Part shown: positions 27,374 to 36,695 of the stretch, in pieces
Numbering within the stretch: the stretch's first letter is position 1
Layout of the letters: the number at the start of each line of letters is the position of its first letter
Assembly (NCBI GenBank): GCA_016200005.1
Contig: JACQFP010000022.1
Coordinates: 272,904 to 336,903, forward strand
Length of the DNA stretch: 64,000 bases
Direction: 5' to 3'
Source of the DNA: Verrucomicrobiota bacterium
GTDB lineage: Bacteria; Verrucomicrobiota; Verrucomicrobiia; Limisphaerales; PALSA-1396
Made by a program: the position numbers and the translations under genes
Notes under the pieces: model-generated
Seen by the model: only the letters and a program-made list of their open reading frames with translations
What the model was told of the DNA's origin: nothing
Database searches by the model: none

Positions 27374-28198
27374 ATGGACACCTTACCTCAATTTTTTCGC
27401 CACGCTGTGGCGCTTGGCGGACGCTGGGTGAAAACTTTCGGAACTCTGAGTCGCGACGCCGCATTGACCTGCCTGGCTTTTTTGTTGCTGTTGGGTCAGG
27501 CCCAGGCCAGTTTTCACTTGTGGAATGTGAATGAGATTTATTCAAGCGGCGACGGCAGTGTTCAATTTATTGAATTGCGGGAAACGTCGGGCGGCTTTGG
27601 CGGTGAAAATGGACTTAATACGTACGGAGCCAGCATTCGGGTAACCAGTCCGCTGGCGACCAATGAATACTTCTTTGACCACGATCTGGTCGGGAATACC
27701 GCTAACAAGACACTTATCATCGGTACGGCCAACCTGAGTTCAATTCCCGGCGGTCTGACGCCCGACTACACCATTCCGCCCAACTTCATTTTGCCCAGCA
27801 GTGGCAATGTGAGCTTTGTGGGGTTTGGTATTAATTACGACTTCATCTCTTACAGTAACCTTCCCACGGATGGCGACGCTTCGCTCGTTCGTTCGGGTGG
27901 CAGCATGGTTCTATCGACCACCAATACGCCCAAGAATTTCAATGACGAATCCAATTCCATTGTGCCAGTGAAAATGAAATCCATCAGCCGCAGTGGAAAT
28001 GATTTCAACCTTACTTTCGCCACAGCCACGGGTCCAAACGGAACCGCCGGGCCGAATTATGATGTGGAGTTCAACAACACCATCACTGGCACGAATTGGC
28101 TGACGCTGACAAGTGTCGGTGGCGATGGAACGGCGAAAACAGTGACCGATTCGAATCCGCCGGACCCGCAACGAATTTATCGACTACGGGTGCCGTAG
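27374..28198 (+). CDS. Secreted beta-rich protein, first of a tandem pair
   Basis: 274 residues. A signal segment (LTCLAFLLLLGQAQA, ending near 48) is followed at once by SFHLWNVNEIYSSGDGSVQFIEL, which marks a verrucomicrobial family of short secreted proteins of unknown function. The body alternates hydrophobic strands with S/T/N turns. The last ~75 residues form a small beta domain that ends PPDPQRIYRLRVP. The next gene downstream is a clear paralogue. Promoter presumably in the ~17 nt to 200 nt upstream. No catalytic motif seen. Confidence 0.78.
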   Translation: MDTLPQFFRHAVALGGRWVKTFGTLSRDAALTCLAFLLLLGQAQASFHLWNVNEIYSSGDGSVQFIELRETSGGFGGENGLNTYGASIRVTSPLATNEYFFDHDLVGNTANKTLIIGTANLSSIPGGLTPDYTIPPNFILPSSGNVSFVGFGINYDFISYSNLPTDGDASLVRSGGSMVLSTTNTPKNFNDESNSIVPVKMKSISRSGNDFNLTFATATGPNGTAGPNYDVEFNNTITGTNWLTLTSVGGDGTAKTVTDSNPPDPQRIYRLRVP

Positions 28199-28319
28199 CC
28201 CATGAGTCGAGACTGGTTGCCGCACACCGCGAGCTTCGTTCCGTCAGTTGCATTCAGTTTACCAGGACAGAATTCCAAGTTGTGAAGGAATTAAGGATTC
28301 AATCTAGTCGGCGAGAAAT

Positions 28320-29123
28320 ATGAACGCCATGCGCCCTCAATCCAGCATCGCGACGCTTCATGCTCAAGCCCGACACGCGAGATTAATATCCAAGCTGGTC
28401 TTGTTGGCCGGCATGTCTCTGGTGATCTTATTCGAGACCGATGCGGCGTATGCAACGTTTCACCTCTGGGACATCAGCGAGGTGTATTCAAGTGCGGATG
28501 GGACGGTTCAGTTCATCGAGTTGACGAATAATTCGTCGGCCACCATCGAGGGTTCACTCTCGGGCATTACCATCACCTGCTACAACGCGCAACGCACAAA
28601 TAGTTATACCTTCCCGAACGATTTATTGGGCAGCACGCTCAACAAGACGTTTTTGATTGGCACCACCAATTCGGCGTCTGTGCCCGCTGGTGTCACGCCT
28701 GATTATTTCGTTCCTGATAACTTTCTTTTACTGGAGGGCGGAACAATCAACTATGGCGATGTTGACATTGTTGTTTACACGAACTTGCCGACGAATGGAG
28801 TGGCTTCCTTGGTGCGTTCTGGCGCGAGCATGATTTTTTCCATCACGAACTCACCCAAGAATTTCGAAAACGTTTCGAACTCAATCGTGCCTGTTAGGCT
28901 GCAATCCCTCACCCAGACTGGAAACGCTTTCGTCCTCTCTTTCGCCACGGCCAGAGGCACCAACGGAGCGGCCGGGCCAAATTATGCCGTTGAATTCAAC
29001 ACCGCCATCGCGAGCACTGGTTGGCAGAAGCTGGCCAACGTCGGCGGCGATGGCACAATCAAGGCCGTCACCAACACAAATCCGCCCGATCCTCAACGAT
29101 TTTATCGACTGCGCGTGCCCTGA
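28320..29123 (+). CDS. Secreted beta-rich protein, second of a tandem pair
   Basis: 267 residues. Same architecture as its upstream neighbour: a signal segment (LVLLAGMSLVILFETDAAYA), then TFHLWDISEVYSSADGTVQFIEL, a beta-rich body with the shared NKTFLIGTTN and VTPDYFVPDNF stretches, and the same C-terminal domain ending PPDPQRFYRLRVP. Most blocks align without gaps, so it is a tandem duplicate that has diverged. The gap to the first copy is 121 nt. Confidence 0.78.
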   Translation: MNAMRPQSSIATLHAQARHARLISKLVLLAGMSLVILFETDAAYATFHLWDISEVYSSADGTVQFIELTNNSSATIEGSLSGITITCYNAQRTNSYTFPNDLLGSTLNKTFLIGTTNSASVPAGVTPDYFVPDNFLLLEGGTINYGDVDIVVYTNLPTNGVASLVRSGASMIFSITNSPKNFENVSNSIVPVRLQSLTQTGNAFVLSFATARGTNGAAGPNYAVEFNTAIASTGWQKLANVGGDGTIKAVTNTNPPDPQRFYRLRVP

Positions 29124-29138
29124 CCAAAAGTCGCAATG

Positions 29139-29747
29139 TCACTGTGGGCGCTGCGTGCCAACCGTACTCAAAACGCAGCGCATGATGGGACGCGAGGGCG
29201 AACGCCGCACAACTTCTTTGAACCCCGCCTTGCGAAAGGCCGAGGCCAGTCCGGTATAAACAAACACGTCGGGCTGAACTTTTTTCGGCTCGACGGGATA
29301 GCCCTCGACAAGTTTGGCGCCGTTCCGCCTGGCAAAATCAACCGCCGCTTTCAGCAACTGCACCGTTACGCCACGTCGCCGGTAAGGTCGCGCGACGAAA
29401 AAGCAGGTGATCGACCAGACCGGTTCGTCATCGATTGGCTTCAACGTTCGCGAGGTTGCCAGCCGCGGATAAACTACGCGCGGCGCGAGGGCGCACCAGC
29501 CAACCGGCTGGTCGCCGACAAACGCAAGTAACCCGGGAAACTCACCAGCCTTGACGATTGCTCGAATCGCCGTCTTATTTCCTGCGCCCTTCTGCTTTGT
29601 CCATTGTGCTCGCGGCAACCGCCACCACATACACCAACAACCAGCGCACGCGCCGCTCTTTCCGAAGAGAGCTTCAAAGTCGCGCCACCGCTCGGGAGTC
29701 AACGGATGGATTTTGACGTGCAATTGGCTCGGAGTGTTCGCTGTCAT
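29139..29747 (-). CDS. GNAT-family N-acetyltransferase
   Basis: About 202 residues from the ATG at 29747, the last in-frame ATG before recognisable sequence; longer upstream starts overlap the macrodomain gene and look non-coding. The core shows GLLAFVGDQPVGWCAL (strand beta4 with conserved G), SITCFFVARPYRRRGVTVQLLKAA (acetyl-CoA pyrophosphate loop RRRGV) and GYPVEP. An N-terminal FGKSGACAGCWCMWWRLP motif is typical of a bacterial GNAT subgroup that often modifies small molecules. Substrate unknown. Divergent from the macrodomain gene. Confidence 0.85.
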   Translation of the reverse strand: MTANTPSQLHVKIHPLTPERWRDFEALFGKSGACAGCWCMWWRLPRAQWTKQKGAGNKTAIRAIVKAGEFPGLLAFVGDQPVGWCALAPRVVYPRLATSRTLKPIDDEPVWSITCFFVARPYRRRGVTVQLLKAAVDFARRNGAKLVEGYPVEPKKVQPDVFVYTGLASAFRKAGFKEVVRRSPSRPIMRCVLSTVGTQRPQ

Positions 29748-29871
29748 AGCTTGTGCCACATGACTTGCCGATTCGGTGTAAACACGCGGTCTCTTTTTGA
29801 CAACTCTAATGTCTTTCACCAAACAGGTTTCAGTCTCAACGATGGGAGTGACAGTGCGCAAGACTTGAGCT

Positions 29872-30405
29872 ATGAGAAGGATCATGCTGGAGAGAATCTC
29901 AATCGTCGAAGGCGACATCACGAAACAAGACGTGGACGCGATTGTGAATGCGGCGAACACGTCGTTGTTGGGTGGCGGCGGTGTGGACGGCGCCATTCAT
30001 CGGGCCGCGGGGTCGGAGTTGTTGGAGGAATGTCGCTTGTTGAATGGTTGCGCCACCGGCTCGGCGAAGATCACCAAGGGATACAAGCTGGCCGCGCGCT
30101 GGGTCATTCACACCATCGGTCCGGTGTGGCGCGATGGGGGGCGCGGCGAAGACGAATTGCTCGCCAGTTGTTATCGGAGTTGCCTGGCCTTGGCCATTCA
30201 GCACAGCATTCGCACCATCGCTTTTCCGTCCATCAGCACCGGCGCGTATCGTTTCCCGTTGGAACGTGCGACCGCCATCGCCGTGCGGGAGGTCAAAAAC
30301 TTTCTGGAGCAGAATTCGACCGTTGAGAAAGTTGTCTTCGTTTGCTTCGGCGACGTCGCCTGCCAATGTTACTCGAACGCCTTGGCGGCTTCTGCGCCGC
30401 GCTGA
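29872..30405 (+). CDS. Macrodomain protein (O-acetyl-ADP-ribose deacetylase-like)
   Basis: 177 residues, a single MacroD-type macrodomain. Signatures are [34 protein letters not shown] split over 14-47 (catalytic Asn and Asp in the NAAN...GVDGAI block), [22 protein letters not shown] and [14 protein letters not shown]. It matches YmdB-like enzymes that hydrolyse O-acetyl-ADP-ribose or mono-ADP-ribosylated aspartate/glutamate. A second ATG at 29884 is an alternative start. Convergent with the heparinase-like gene, with only 4 nt between the stops. Confidence 0.93.
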   Translation: MRRIMLERISIVEGDITKQDVDAIVNAANTSLLGGGGVDGAIHRAAGSELLEECRLLNGCATGSAKITKGYKLAARWVIHTIGPVWRDGGRGEDELLASCYRSCLALAIQHSIRTIAFPSISTGAYRFPLERATAIAVREVKNFLEQNSTVEKVVFVCFGDVACQCYSNALAASAPR

Positions 30406-30409
30406 GGAG

Positions 30410-32152
30410 TCATTGCAATTTCACTTCAATGACTGTGCCGCCGGTCGCAGGCGGGTGAACGGTGACGAGCGGATATTTTTGGCCGGCTGGATCCGACAGC
30501 GGCAGCAATCCGTTGCCCACCGAGAGCTTCAGCACATAACCGATTTGATCAAACGCTGCAATCTCGCCAGACTTCGCCGTGAGCGTGACCTGCTTTCCCC
30601 AGTGTAACGCATTGCCGTCGCGCTTGGGATTTCCCTGACACCACCAGGACCAATCACCAGCACTACGTCGCCGGATCATGAGGCGACGCTCGCGGCGATT
30701 CAGTTCGACGGTGAGCGTCATCTCATTTGAGCTGCCACAGTGGACGACGGCGACGTTACCGTTGTCTTCCAGACTTTGGATGGTGATGTTGGTTTGGCTC
30801 GTAGAAGTAACACCGGGTTCGATCAGAACTGGCTGCCCGCCGGCGTGCACAACGAGTTCGCCTTTGCGGACACCGACCAGCAAATCGCCCGGCTTCCATG
30901 ACGCGCGCAGATACGCCTCGTCCACCGATGGAAAGCGATAGGAAAGTTTTTTCTCGTTCGCTTTGGCCGTCACCTTCGGGTCGTACCAGAGATACGCGTA
31001 ACCGCCCAACTCGAATAAAAGTTTCTCGCCATGCGGCGTGACGTAACGCGTGTGTTGAATGTGGCCAAGCGAATGATCCCAAAGCGCGAGACGTTGGTAA
31101 ATTGGCCGGCGATATTCCCGCGCGAGCGCCAGCAGCACCGGCGCGTAATAATCAAGCTGGCCGTAGGACGGTTCCAGGACCACGTTGCTATTGTATTCAT
31201 CGTAACCGGGATTCTTTTCCGTGGCAACGGACGCCAAAGCCAGATCCGCGTTCATGCTCTTGGCAAATCCTTGGAATAGGTCGCGCCCAGTGACACGGCG
31301 CAAGGCGTCTATGAAAAACAAGCGGTAATGCATCGTGGATGCCCAGAATGTTCCGCCTTCGGACTGTGCGCCGTCGTCGGCAAGACCGGTGGGCAACAGG
31401 TGTTCCTCGAACTTTTTGGTCGTCACATCGAGCCAGATTTTGGCTTCTGGCGTTTCATCCAGCAGCGCCAGCGCCGTGACCCCGAATGATCCCCATTCCA
31501 CGATGGCGTGATGCGTGTGAAAGCCCGGCCCGGCAATCGTGGGTGTGCTGAAATAATCAGTGAAATATTTTTGCGCGATGCGGGTGAGAGTTTCCCGGAT
31601 TTCCTTACGCTCGGCATCCGTGAAACGGTCATAGACGATGTCGTAGCCAACGGCGACGCCTTTCAATAGACGCGCGACGGCGTAAGCTTTGCCGCCGTCC
31701 GGTTTGTCGTCGGCCTCGTGTGACCACGCGCGACAACTGGCCAGCACCCACTGGCGCGCCGCGTTGCCGTATTTCTCGTTGCCGCTGAACGCATACGCGA
31801 ACGCCAGATGTTCGGTGATCGCCAGGTCACCCATGATGGCGTAAAAGCGATCGTAAAGATTTTCGTAGCGCGGATCGGGCGTGACCGGTGCGATCCAGTC
31901 GGCACGCGGCGTTTGGGTCAGACACCAATCGGCAGACTGGGCGAGGTTGCGCCAGATGAACTTTCGTTCGCCGTGGAATCTGTCCGCGCGCAATGCCGGC
32001 AAATCGTTCGCGGTAAAATAAAGCCGCGGGTGACTCAAATTCGTAGCCGCGTCAACGTGGAAAGCCGCGGCCAGCAAAGACAAGATTGCCGGCAATCCGC
32101 AACCAACGGAACGTAGCAGCCGACGTAAGGAGGCTCTAACTTGCTTCTTCAT
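30410..32152 (-). CDS. Secreted heparinase II/III- or alginate-lyase-like protein
   Basis: 580 residues. A signal peptide (LLRSVGCGLPAILSLLAAAFHVDA) precedes SHPRLYFTANDLPALRAD, the usual opening of secreted polysaccharide-lyase-like (alpha/alpha)n toroids of the heparinase II/III and DUF4962 type. The toroid runs to about 340 and includes WVLASCRAW, VGYDIVYDRFTDAER and FHTHHAIVEWGSFG, which holds a candidate His and Asn/Glu site. A beta-sandwich half follows, with YLRASWKPGDLLVGVR and LMIRRRS. Substrate unknown; probably an acidic polysaccharide in the periplasm. It follows the large membrane protein on the same strand, 72 nt away. Confidence 0.75.
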   Translation of the reverse strand: MKKQVRASLRRLLRSVGCGLPAILSLLAAAFHVDAATNLSHPRLYFTANDLPALRADRFHGERKFIWRNLAQSADWCLTQTPRADWIAPVTPDPRYENLYDRFYAIMGDLAITEHLAFAYAFSGNEKYGNAARQWVLASCRAWSHEADDKPDGGKAYAVARLLKGVAVGYDIVYDRFTDAERKEIRETLTRIAQKYFTDYFSTPTIAGPGFHTHHAIVEWGSFGVTALALLDETPEAKIWLDVTTKKFEEHLLPTGLADDGAQSEGGTFWASTMHYRLFFIDALRRVTGRDLFQGFAKSMNADLALASVATEKNPGYDEYNSNVVLEPSYGQLDYYAPVLLALAREYRRPIYQRLALWDHSLGHIQHTRYVTPHGEKLLFELGGYAYLWYDPKVTAKANEKKLSYRFPSVDEAYLRASWKPGDLLVGVRKGELVVHAGGQPVLIEPGVTSTSQTNITIQSLEDNGNVAVVHCGSSNEMTLTVELNRRERRLMIRRRSAGDWSWWCQGNPKRDGNALHWGKQVTLTAKSGEIAAFDQIGYVLKLSVGNGLLPLSDPAGQKYPLVTVHPPATGGTVIEVKLQ

Positions 32153-32224
32153 GCATCATCCTACCTTCGTCCTTTTGAATGAGGCTTCTCACGTCAGTTG
32201 CTACAAAGTTCATACAGTTAACGG

Positions 32225-34249
32225 CTATCTGTGTTTGCCGGATTTCAAAATCGGCTTCACGCGCCAGTCGGCGTTGTCCCCGAAGCGCACATTGTTTCCG
32301 CCCCAGCCAATCCACTTGTTGCCGTAAAGCGCGCGGATGCCCGCCGTGTAAATCGTCATGGTTGCCAGCAGCGAAATGCAAACCAGCGCCGCCGACTTAC
32401 GGGTGAGCAGCCCGAAATTGGCCGGGCGGATTTCCGGCGTTTCATCCTGCTGGCGCGCGAAGCCGAGAATCAGCACGGTACAGATGAGGGCGTTGACCAT
32501 GACCATGCCTTCGGTCGCGATGCGGCTCTCGTGAAAAGCCACCACAGCCTTGGTGAAGTTGGCGATGACGATCAGCCAAAGAAACATCAGGTAGAGGAGT
32601 TGCCCTTTGCCGAGCCAGGTCGTCGGCAGCAACGCGACCGGCTGCTTGCGATGTCGCACCAACACCCACACGGTGCAGGCTGTGAACGCCAGCCACATCA
32701 ACGTGAACCAGCTCCAGGCCGAGAAAGTGATGTTGCCGATGAGCGGTGCACGGAGAAATTCCGCCACCGAATGGAACACGCCTTGCCCGACCGTGCGCAC
32801 TTCCGTCCAGTCCCGGACGTTTTTGACGATGTTGATGTAGGCAAGAATGTTGAAGATGAACACCACCGCGAAGATTTCTGTCCACGGACGCACGCGCGGT
32901 TCGTCGCGCCGGACGGGCAGCCGCGAGGCGAGAATGCCGAGCGGAATGACGATGGCGAGGCCGTAGAGGAAACCCGCAAATTGTTCGAGCGCGATGCTGT
33001 GCCAGTTGGCGCCGCGCCAGTGCTTCCAGAATTCAATGACCGCGGCGTTGTTGGTCAGCACGGGATTGCCGGGTGAGATGCAGAGAAGCTTGACGATTTG
33101 GGCAGTCGCCAACGCCAGTCCACCGAGTGCTCCCGAAAGCAGTGCGGCGAATACCACCGGCTTCTGGCCGGTCTTGCGGAAGTGGAGAACCAGCCCGATG
33201 TAACATCCGAGAATGTTCGCCCAACTGTCGCCGCGTGGCGGCGCGAGCCGGAATCCGCCGACGTCTTGGAACAGCGGCAAATTGGACAACAACACCGGTC
33301 CGACAAGGAACACGATGAAGCTCCACAACGCCATGCGAACGAGCAGCGCGGAGCCGGATCGCCATGCGCCGTAGCGCCAGAAATAAATCGCGCCGCCGCC
33401 AATCGCGCCGAACAGCCAGCCCAGATGCGCGCTGAGTTTGTAAAACACCACCGGCCAGTTGGTGATCATGTCCTCGGCCAAAAATTTCGGAGCACCGGTC
33501 GCGGAATCAAGCATCGTCACATCGCCTTGCGGGTGAACGAGCGCGCCTACGACGGTGGCTTGCCAACCCGTTGCCGCGAGCAACTGTTGAATTCCCCAGC
33601 CCACAGCCGCGCCGCCGAGCAGGCACAACAACAATTGCGGGAGTTTGCTGAAACGTCGATCCCACAAATCGAACGCGCACAGGGCAATCAAGGCAAGGAC
33701 CGCTTCCAGCCATTCGCTGTCCAGCCAGTAAAGTGGATCACGCTGGCGAAAATCGGAGCGATCAGCGCCGAACGCCGCGAACAACCGGTCTTGAAAGTCA
33801 AAGGGCGTATCTTGAATGACATATTGCACCGCCCAGATTCCAAAGACCCAAAGCATCGGACGGAAAATGGCCGTGAGCTTTTCGCCCTCCTCGACCGCTG
33901 CGTAAGCCGTGGCCGCCCCGCCGATTCCCGCCCAAAGAAACGCCTCCAGGAACGTCGCGAAGAAACCGTACACCTGCGTCGGCAAATGGCCGGAGAAGGT
34001 GTAGGAAACGGGAACCATGTAGGCGATTGAACCGCCGAAGCCCCAACCCAGCGCGCCGAAGAACGCGAAATAAGGAACACGCCGCCGCCAATCCTCGCGT
34101 CCCGACATCAGCGCCGCAGCGATGGCAGCCAAGGCCCCGGGGATCATGGCGCCGGCTTCGTGACCGTAATTGCCCCGGATGCCCCAGCCGATGGACAGCG
34201 ACAACAAAACCAGAAGAACAGACGAGGCGCGAAATGATGGTGGTTTCAT
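32225..34249 (-). CDS. Large polytopic membrane protein of unknown function
   Basis: About 674 residues from the ATG at 34249. At least twelve hydrophobic helices are spread along its length. The start is distinctive: SIGWGIRGNYGHEAGAMIPGALA, a motif I associate with an uncharacterised family in Verrucomicrobia and Planctomycetes. Loop motifs include PFDFQDRLFAAFG and RDPLYWLDSEW. The C-terminus (GIRALYGNKWIGWGGNNVRF) is probably outside. Its downstream neighbour is a heparinase-like enzyme, so transport or sensing of a glycan product is conceivable, but nothing in the sequence proves transport. An earlier ATG at 34321 would translate a REP-like repeat. Confidence 0.75.
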   Translation of the reverse strand: MKPPSFRASSVLLVLLSLSIGWGIRGNYGHEAGAMIPGALAAIAAALMSGREDWRRRVPYFAFFGALGWGFGGSIAYMVPVSYTFSGHLPTQVYGFFATFLEAFLWAGIGGAATAYAAVEEGEKLTAIFRPMLWVFGIWAVQYVIQDTPFDFQDRLFAAFGADRSDFRQRDPLYWLDSEWLEAVLALIALCAFDLWDRRFSKLPQLLLCLLGGAAVGWGIQQLLAATGWQATVVGALVHPQGDVTMLDSATGAPKFLAEDMITNWPVVFYKLSAHLGWLFGAIGGGAIYFWRYGAWRSGSALLVRMALWSFIVFLVGPVLLSNLPLFQDVGGFRLAPPRGDSWANILGCYIGLVLHFRKTGQKPVVFAALLSGALGGLALATAQIVKLLCISPGNPVLTNNAAVIEFWKHWRGANWHSIALEQFAGFLYGLAIVIPLGILASRLPVRRDEPRVRPWTEIFAVVFIFNILAYINIVKNVRDWTEVRTVGQGVFHSVAEFLRAPLIGNITFSAWSWFTLMWLAFTACTVWVLVRHRKQPVALLPTTWLGKGQLLYLMFLWLIVIANFTKAVVAFHESRIATEGMVMVNALICTVLILGFARQQDETPEIRPANFGLLTRKSAALVCISLLATMTIYTAGIRALYGNKWIGWGGNNVRFGDNADWRVKPILKSGKHR

Positions 34250-34267
34250 GATGGCTGGCCTCCGGAC

Positions 34268-34337
34268 AGGAGCGCGGACAGCCTTGTCCGCGAGTTTCGA
34301 GGATGGGGTTCGCGCGGACATGGCTGGCCGCGCTCCT
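34268..34337. repeat. REP-like inverted repeat, type A
   Basis: Two 25-nt arms, 34268-34292 and 34313-34337, are inverted copies with 23 of 25 positions matching (AGGAGCGCGGxCAGCCxTGTCCGCG). The 20-nt spacer is unrelated. It sits 19 nt upstream of the chosen start of the large membrane protein gene. The two-arm design is that of bacterial REP/BIME elements. Confidence 0.75.
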
Positions 34338-34469
34338 GGCGTTGATTCATGGCAAGGACGAGCGGCTGATTGCGAAAATACGCCGCTGCGATCTGAGTCA
34401 TGAGCGAATTCTTACCAACGCGTCGCGGTGATGGCGAGACTGGATTCGTCAAATAAAGAAATTCAGCAA

Positions 34470-35222
34470 TCAGAAATCGAACGGCGTGGTGTCCTGAACG
34501 CGGCTGAGATCAGGATCGTTTCGCGGGGCGGATTGACCATACGAGAGAAACTTGAGAACGCTCGTCCCTCGCCAGCGCCAGTTCTCAGCGTGTCCGTCCA
34601 TGAACGAGAGCACACAGGATTTGTTGTGGCGGCTGGCCGGCAGATTCCACCAACTGGGGTCGCGACGCGGCGCGATTCCAAAACCGCCGTTGTCGATGCT
34701 GTCCTCCTGCTCATCCCAAAAGACGGACTTGACGGTCGGCGGCGGGGCGATGATCTGGGTCGACTTGACCAACCGCGCACCGTCGCCACTCAGCGCGTAA
34801 TCAATCGCGTAACTGCGGGTGCGAGGAACGCTTTTCGGCGGGAGCGTCAGGGAGCGATCACCGGGGCAACGGTAGATGGCGACCGAACGGTTGTATTTAA
34901 AAAGCACTCCTTGTTCGATGTTCGTGGTCGTGGTGTCGCGCTTCGCATCGCCCACGACCCACGAGTCCGCCAGGCTGGCCGTGGGCACGGCGTGGTTCAT
35001 CGGCAGCACGTCACGGTTGTCGTCCGCATACATGATGTAGCAGACCTGGAGTTGCTTCAAATTATTGAGGCAGCTTGTCTGTTGACCTTTGATCTTTGCC
35101 TTCGAGAGCGCGGGCAACAACAGCCCGGCCAGAATCGCGATGATGGCAATGACCACCAACAGTTCAATCAGCGTGAAACCGCGCCTACCGGTTCCGTTCG
35201 TGATGCAAAGTTGGTCGTTCAT
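34470..35222 (-). CDS. Type II secretion/pilin-like protein (pseudopilin)
   Basis: 250 residues. The class III signal [22 protein letters not shown] (read in two parts, G/F cleavage and E5 at GFTLIE) is followed by [16 protein letters not shown] globular part has [27 protein letters not shown], and [10 protein letters not shown] lies near the C-terminus. This architecture (DUF1559-like, H-X9-DG-type end) is extremely frequent in Verrucomicrobia and Planctomycetes. It is a membrane-anchored pseudopilin of unknown role. No other secretion gene lies nearby. Confidence 0.88.
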   Translation of the reverse strand: MNDQLCITNGTGRRGFTLIELLVVIAIIAILAGLLLPALSKAKIKGQQTSCLNNLKQLQVCYIMYADDNRDVLPMNHAVPTASLADSWVVGDAKRDTTTTNIEQGVLFKYNRSVAIYRCPGDRSLTLPPKSVPRTRSYAIDYALSGDGARLVKSTQIIAPPPTVKSVFWDEQEDSIDNGGFGIAPRRDPSWWNLPASRHNKSCVLSFMDGHAENWRWRGTSVLKFLSYGQSAPRNDPDLSRVQDTTPFDF

Positions 35223-35343
35223 GAAACCGGCTGAACTTCAGCATCAAGTTGCTGGTCGGTCAATGACTCAAATCGGGCTGTTGGAAAAAGAAGAAAACCT
35301 CGGACAAAAACGGGTGGCGAATGAAGTCCGATTAGCAATTTGA

Positions 35344-35598
35344 TTATCCCTCTCGTTTAGCGTTCTGAATCCCTTCGGCTTCCTTTATCAATTGAGCAAG
35401 GGAAACTTCCAAACCTTTGGCAATAGCTTTTGCCGTATCTAAATTCGGGCTTCGCTCTCCGCGTTCCAAAAGACCGATATACGTTTGGTGGAGTCCCGAT
35501 TTTTCTGCCAAGGCCGCACGGCTGAGACCTCGTGTCTCTCGGTGTCCTTTAACGACCTGAGAAAAGGCATCAGACAATTCCAAAGGGACGCGCCGCAT
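35344..35598 (-). CDS. XRE-family helix-turn-helix regulator
   Basis: About 84 residues from the ATG at 35598 (an upstream ATG at 35631 would add 11). A single HTH_3 domain: FSQVVKGHRETRGLSRAALAEKSGLHQTYIGLLE read in sequence, with the recognition helix around HQTYIGLLERGERSP, then TAKAIAKGLEVSLAQLI. It is the size of a stand-alone repressor. Divergent from the LamG gene with a 105-nt intergenic region that holds a palindrome over the likely LamG promoter. No toxin partner is adjacent, so I do not call a toxin-antitoxin system. Confidence 0.88.
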   Translation of the reverse strand: MRRVPLELSDAFSQVVKGHRETRGLSRAALAEKSGLHQTYIGLLERGERSPNLDTAKAIAKGLEVSLAQLIKEAEGIQNAKREG

Positions 35599-35647
35599 CC
35601 CGTGAAAAATGCCCCGCAGAAATGAAAACAAGCATAAGACATTTGTA

Positions 35648-35676
35648 TTGACTAGGATTCAAAAAACGGTTTTGAT
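35648..35676 (+). promoter_or_regulatory. Candidate promoter with overlapping palindrome
   Basis: TTGACT at 35648-35653 and TTTGAT at 35671-35676, 17 nt apart, give a reasonable sigma70-type promoter 27 nt before the LamG ATG. The palindrome CAAAA-AACGG-TTTTG at 35660-35674 covers the spacer and the -10, where a repressor such as the divergent XRE protein could bind. Confidence 0.4.
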
Positions 35677-35703
35677 TAAAACAAACCAAGAGCCAAAGAA
35701 ACC

Positions 35704-36675
35704 ATGAACCCTAAATACCTCGCTATTCTAGCGGCGTGCTCTCTAGCCGCCGTTTCACTCCAAGCCCAAGATCAGTTCACCAACGGGCTGGTGGCATATT
35801 ATCCGTTCAACGGGAACGTGAATGATGAGAGTGGATTTGGGAGAAACGAAATCATTTACGGGGATGCGACACTAACTTCTGACCGTTTTGGTGTATCAGG
35901 GAGGGCTTATGCCTTCGATGGCACGAATGACTGGCTTCGTTCCTCCTCTCCTATCAACGATGTCACAAATAATTTCACGATGACTATATGGTTCAGAGCC
36001 AGCGAGGTACATCGGACAAATGAGTTCGGGCCTTGCATCATTTTCCCTGCTCACGGTGCCGCAACTTGGGGCGACTCTAGCGTTGGCGCGGGAATATCGG
36101 CAGGCACTAATCAAATAGGCGTGTGGGAACATACTCATAATTACAACCCCAAGGTAATGCAGTTGGACGGCTATTTTCCAAATTGGACAATGGTGACGTT
36201 GGTTTACTCGAATCGAATACCATTCTTATACACAAACGGTATTTTGGCCGCAGTGGGCAACCAGAGTTCACAGAGTCCAGTCAGACCTTCAAACGGTCAG
36301 GCGTTGACCTCGTCGCTTTATGGGAACGAAGAGGGCGGGTTCGGAGGATATCATCAGGTAGGTGGAGGGGGGTCTTTTTTCAAAGGAAGTTTGGACGACA
36401 TCCGAATCTACAATCGGACGCTCTCCGATCAAGAAGTGCAGCAGCTCTATAATTACGAGGTAAATCCCATTCCGTTTCTGACTGTTGCGGTAAAGACGAT
36501 CCGGTTAAGTATGTTTGTTGCACTGGGCAAAACGAATCAGCTTGAATCCTCCAGTAATTTGATTACTTGGACAAACTACGGCTCACCGTTCACGGCTACT
36601 AATTCCGTTATGTATCAGGATGTGGACGTTTCGAACGGCCAGCGATTCTTCCGAATTAAGGAAGTTGGACCGTGA
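35704..36675 (+). CDS. Secreted LamG/concanavalin-like protein
   Basis: 323 residues. Signal peptide ILAACSLAAVSLQAQ (cleavage near 22). A LamG-like jellyroll spans ~25-255, with LVAYYPFNGNVNDESG at its start, GRAYAFDGTNDWLR, NFTMTIWFRAS, then FFKGSLDDIRIYNRTLSDQEVQQLYN at its end, a classical LamG_3 closing motif. The final ~60 residues are a small beta domain (LESSSNLITWTNY ... GQRFFRIKEVGP), similar to those ending other exported proteins here. Probably a carbohydrate- or surface-binding protein. The base composition is more AT-rich than its neighbours. Possibly controlled by the divergent XRE regulator. Confidence 0.85.
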   Translation: MNPKYLAILAACSLAAVSLQAQDQFTNGLVAYYPFNGNVNDESGFGRNEIIYGDATLTSDRFGVSGRAYAFDGTNDWLRSSSPINDVTNNFTMTIWFRASEVHRTNEFGPCIIFPAHGAATWGDSSVGAGISAGTNQIGVWEHTHNYNPKVMQLDGYFPNWTMVTLVYSNRIPFLYTNGILAAVGNQSSQSPVRPSNGQALTSSLYGNEEGGFGGYHQVGGGGSFFKGSLDDIRIYNRTLSDQEVQQLYNYEVNPIPFLTVAVKTIRLSMFVALGKTNQLESSSNLITWTNYGSPFTATNSVMYQDVDVSNGQRFFRIKEVGP

Positions 36676-36695
36676 AAGCCATGTTTGGTTTGTCC

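Noticed and set aside
33098..34030. 310-codon plus-strand ORF opposite the large membrane protein
   Set aside because: The charged, Gln/Arg-rich translation is the mirror of hydrophobic helices on the minus strand; no start signal.
35344..35598. Antitoxin of a toxin-antitoxin pair
   Set aside because: No small gene lies beside it in the same direction; the neighbours are a pseudopilin and a divergent LamG protein.
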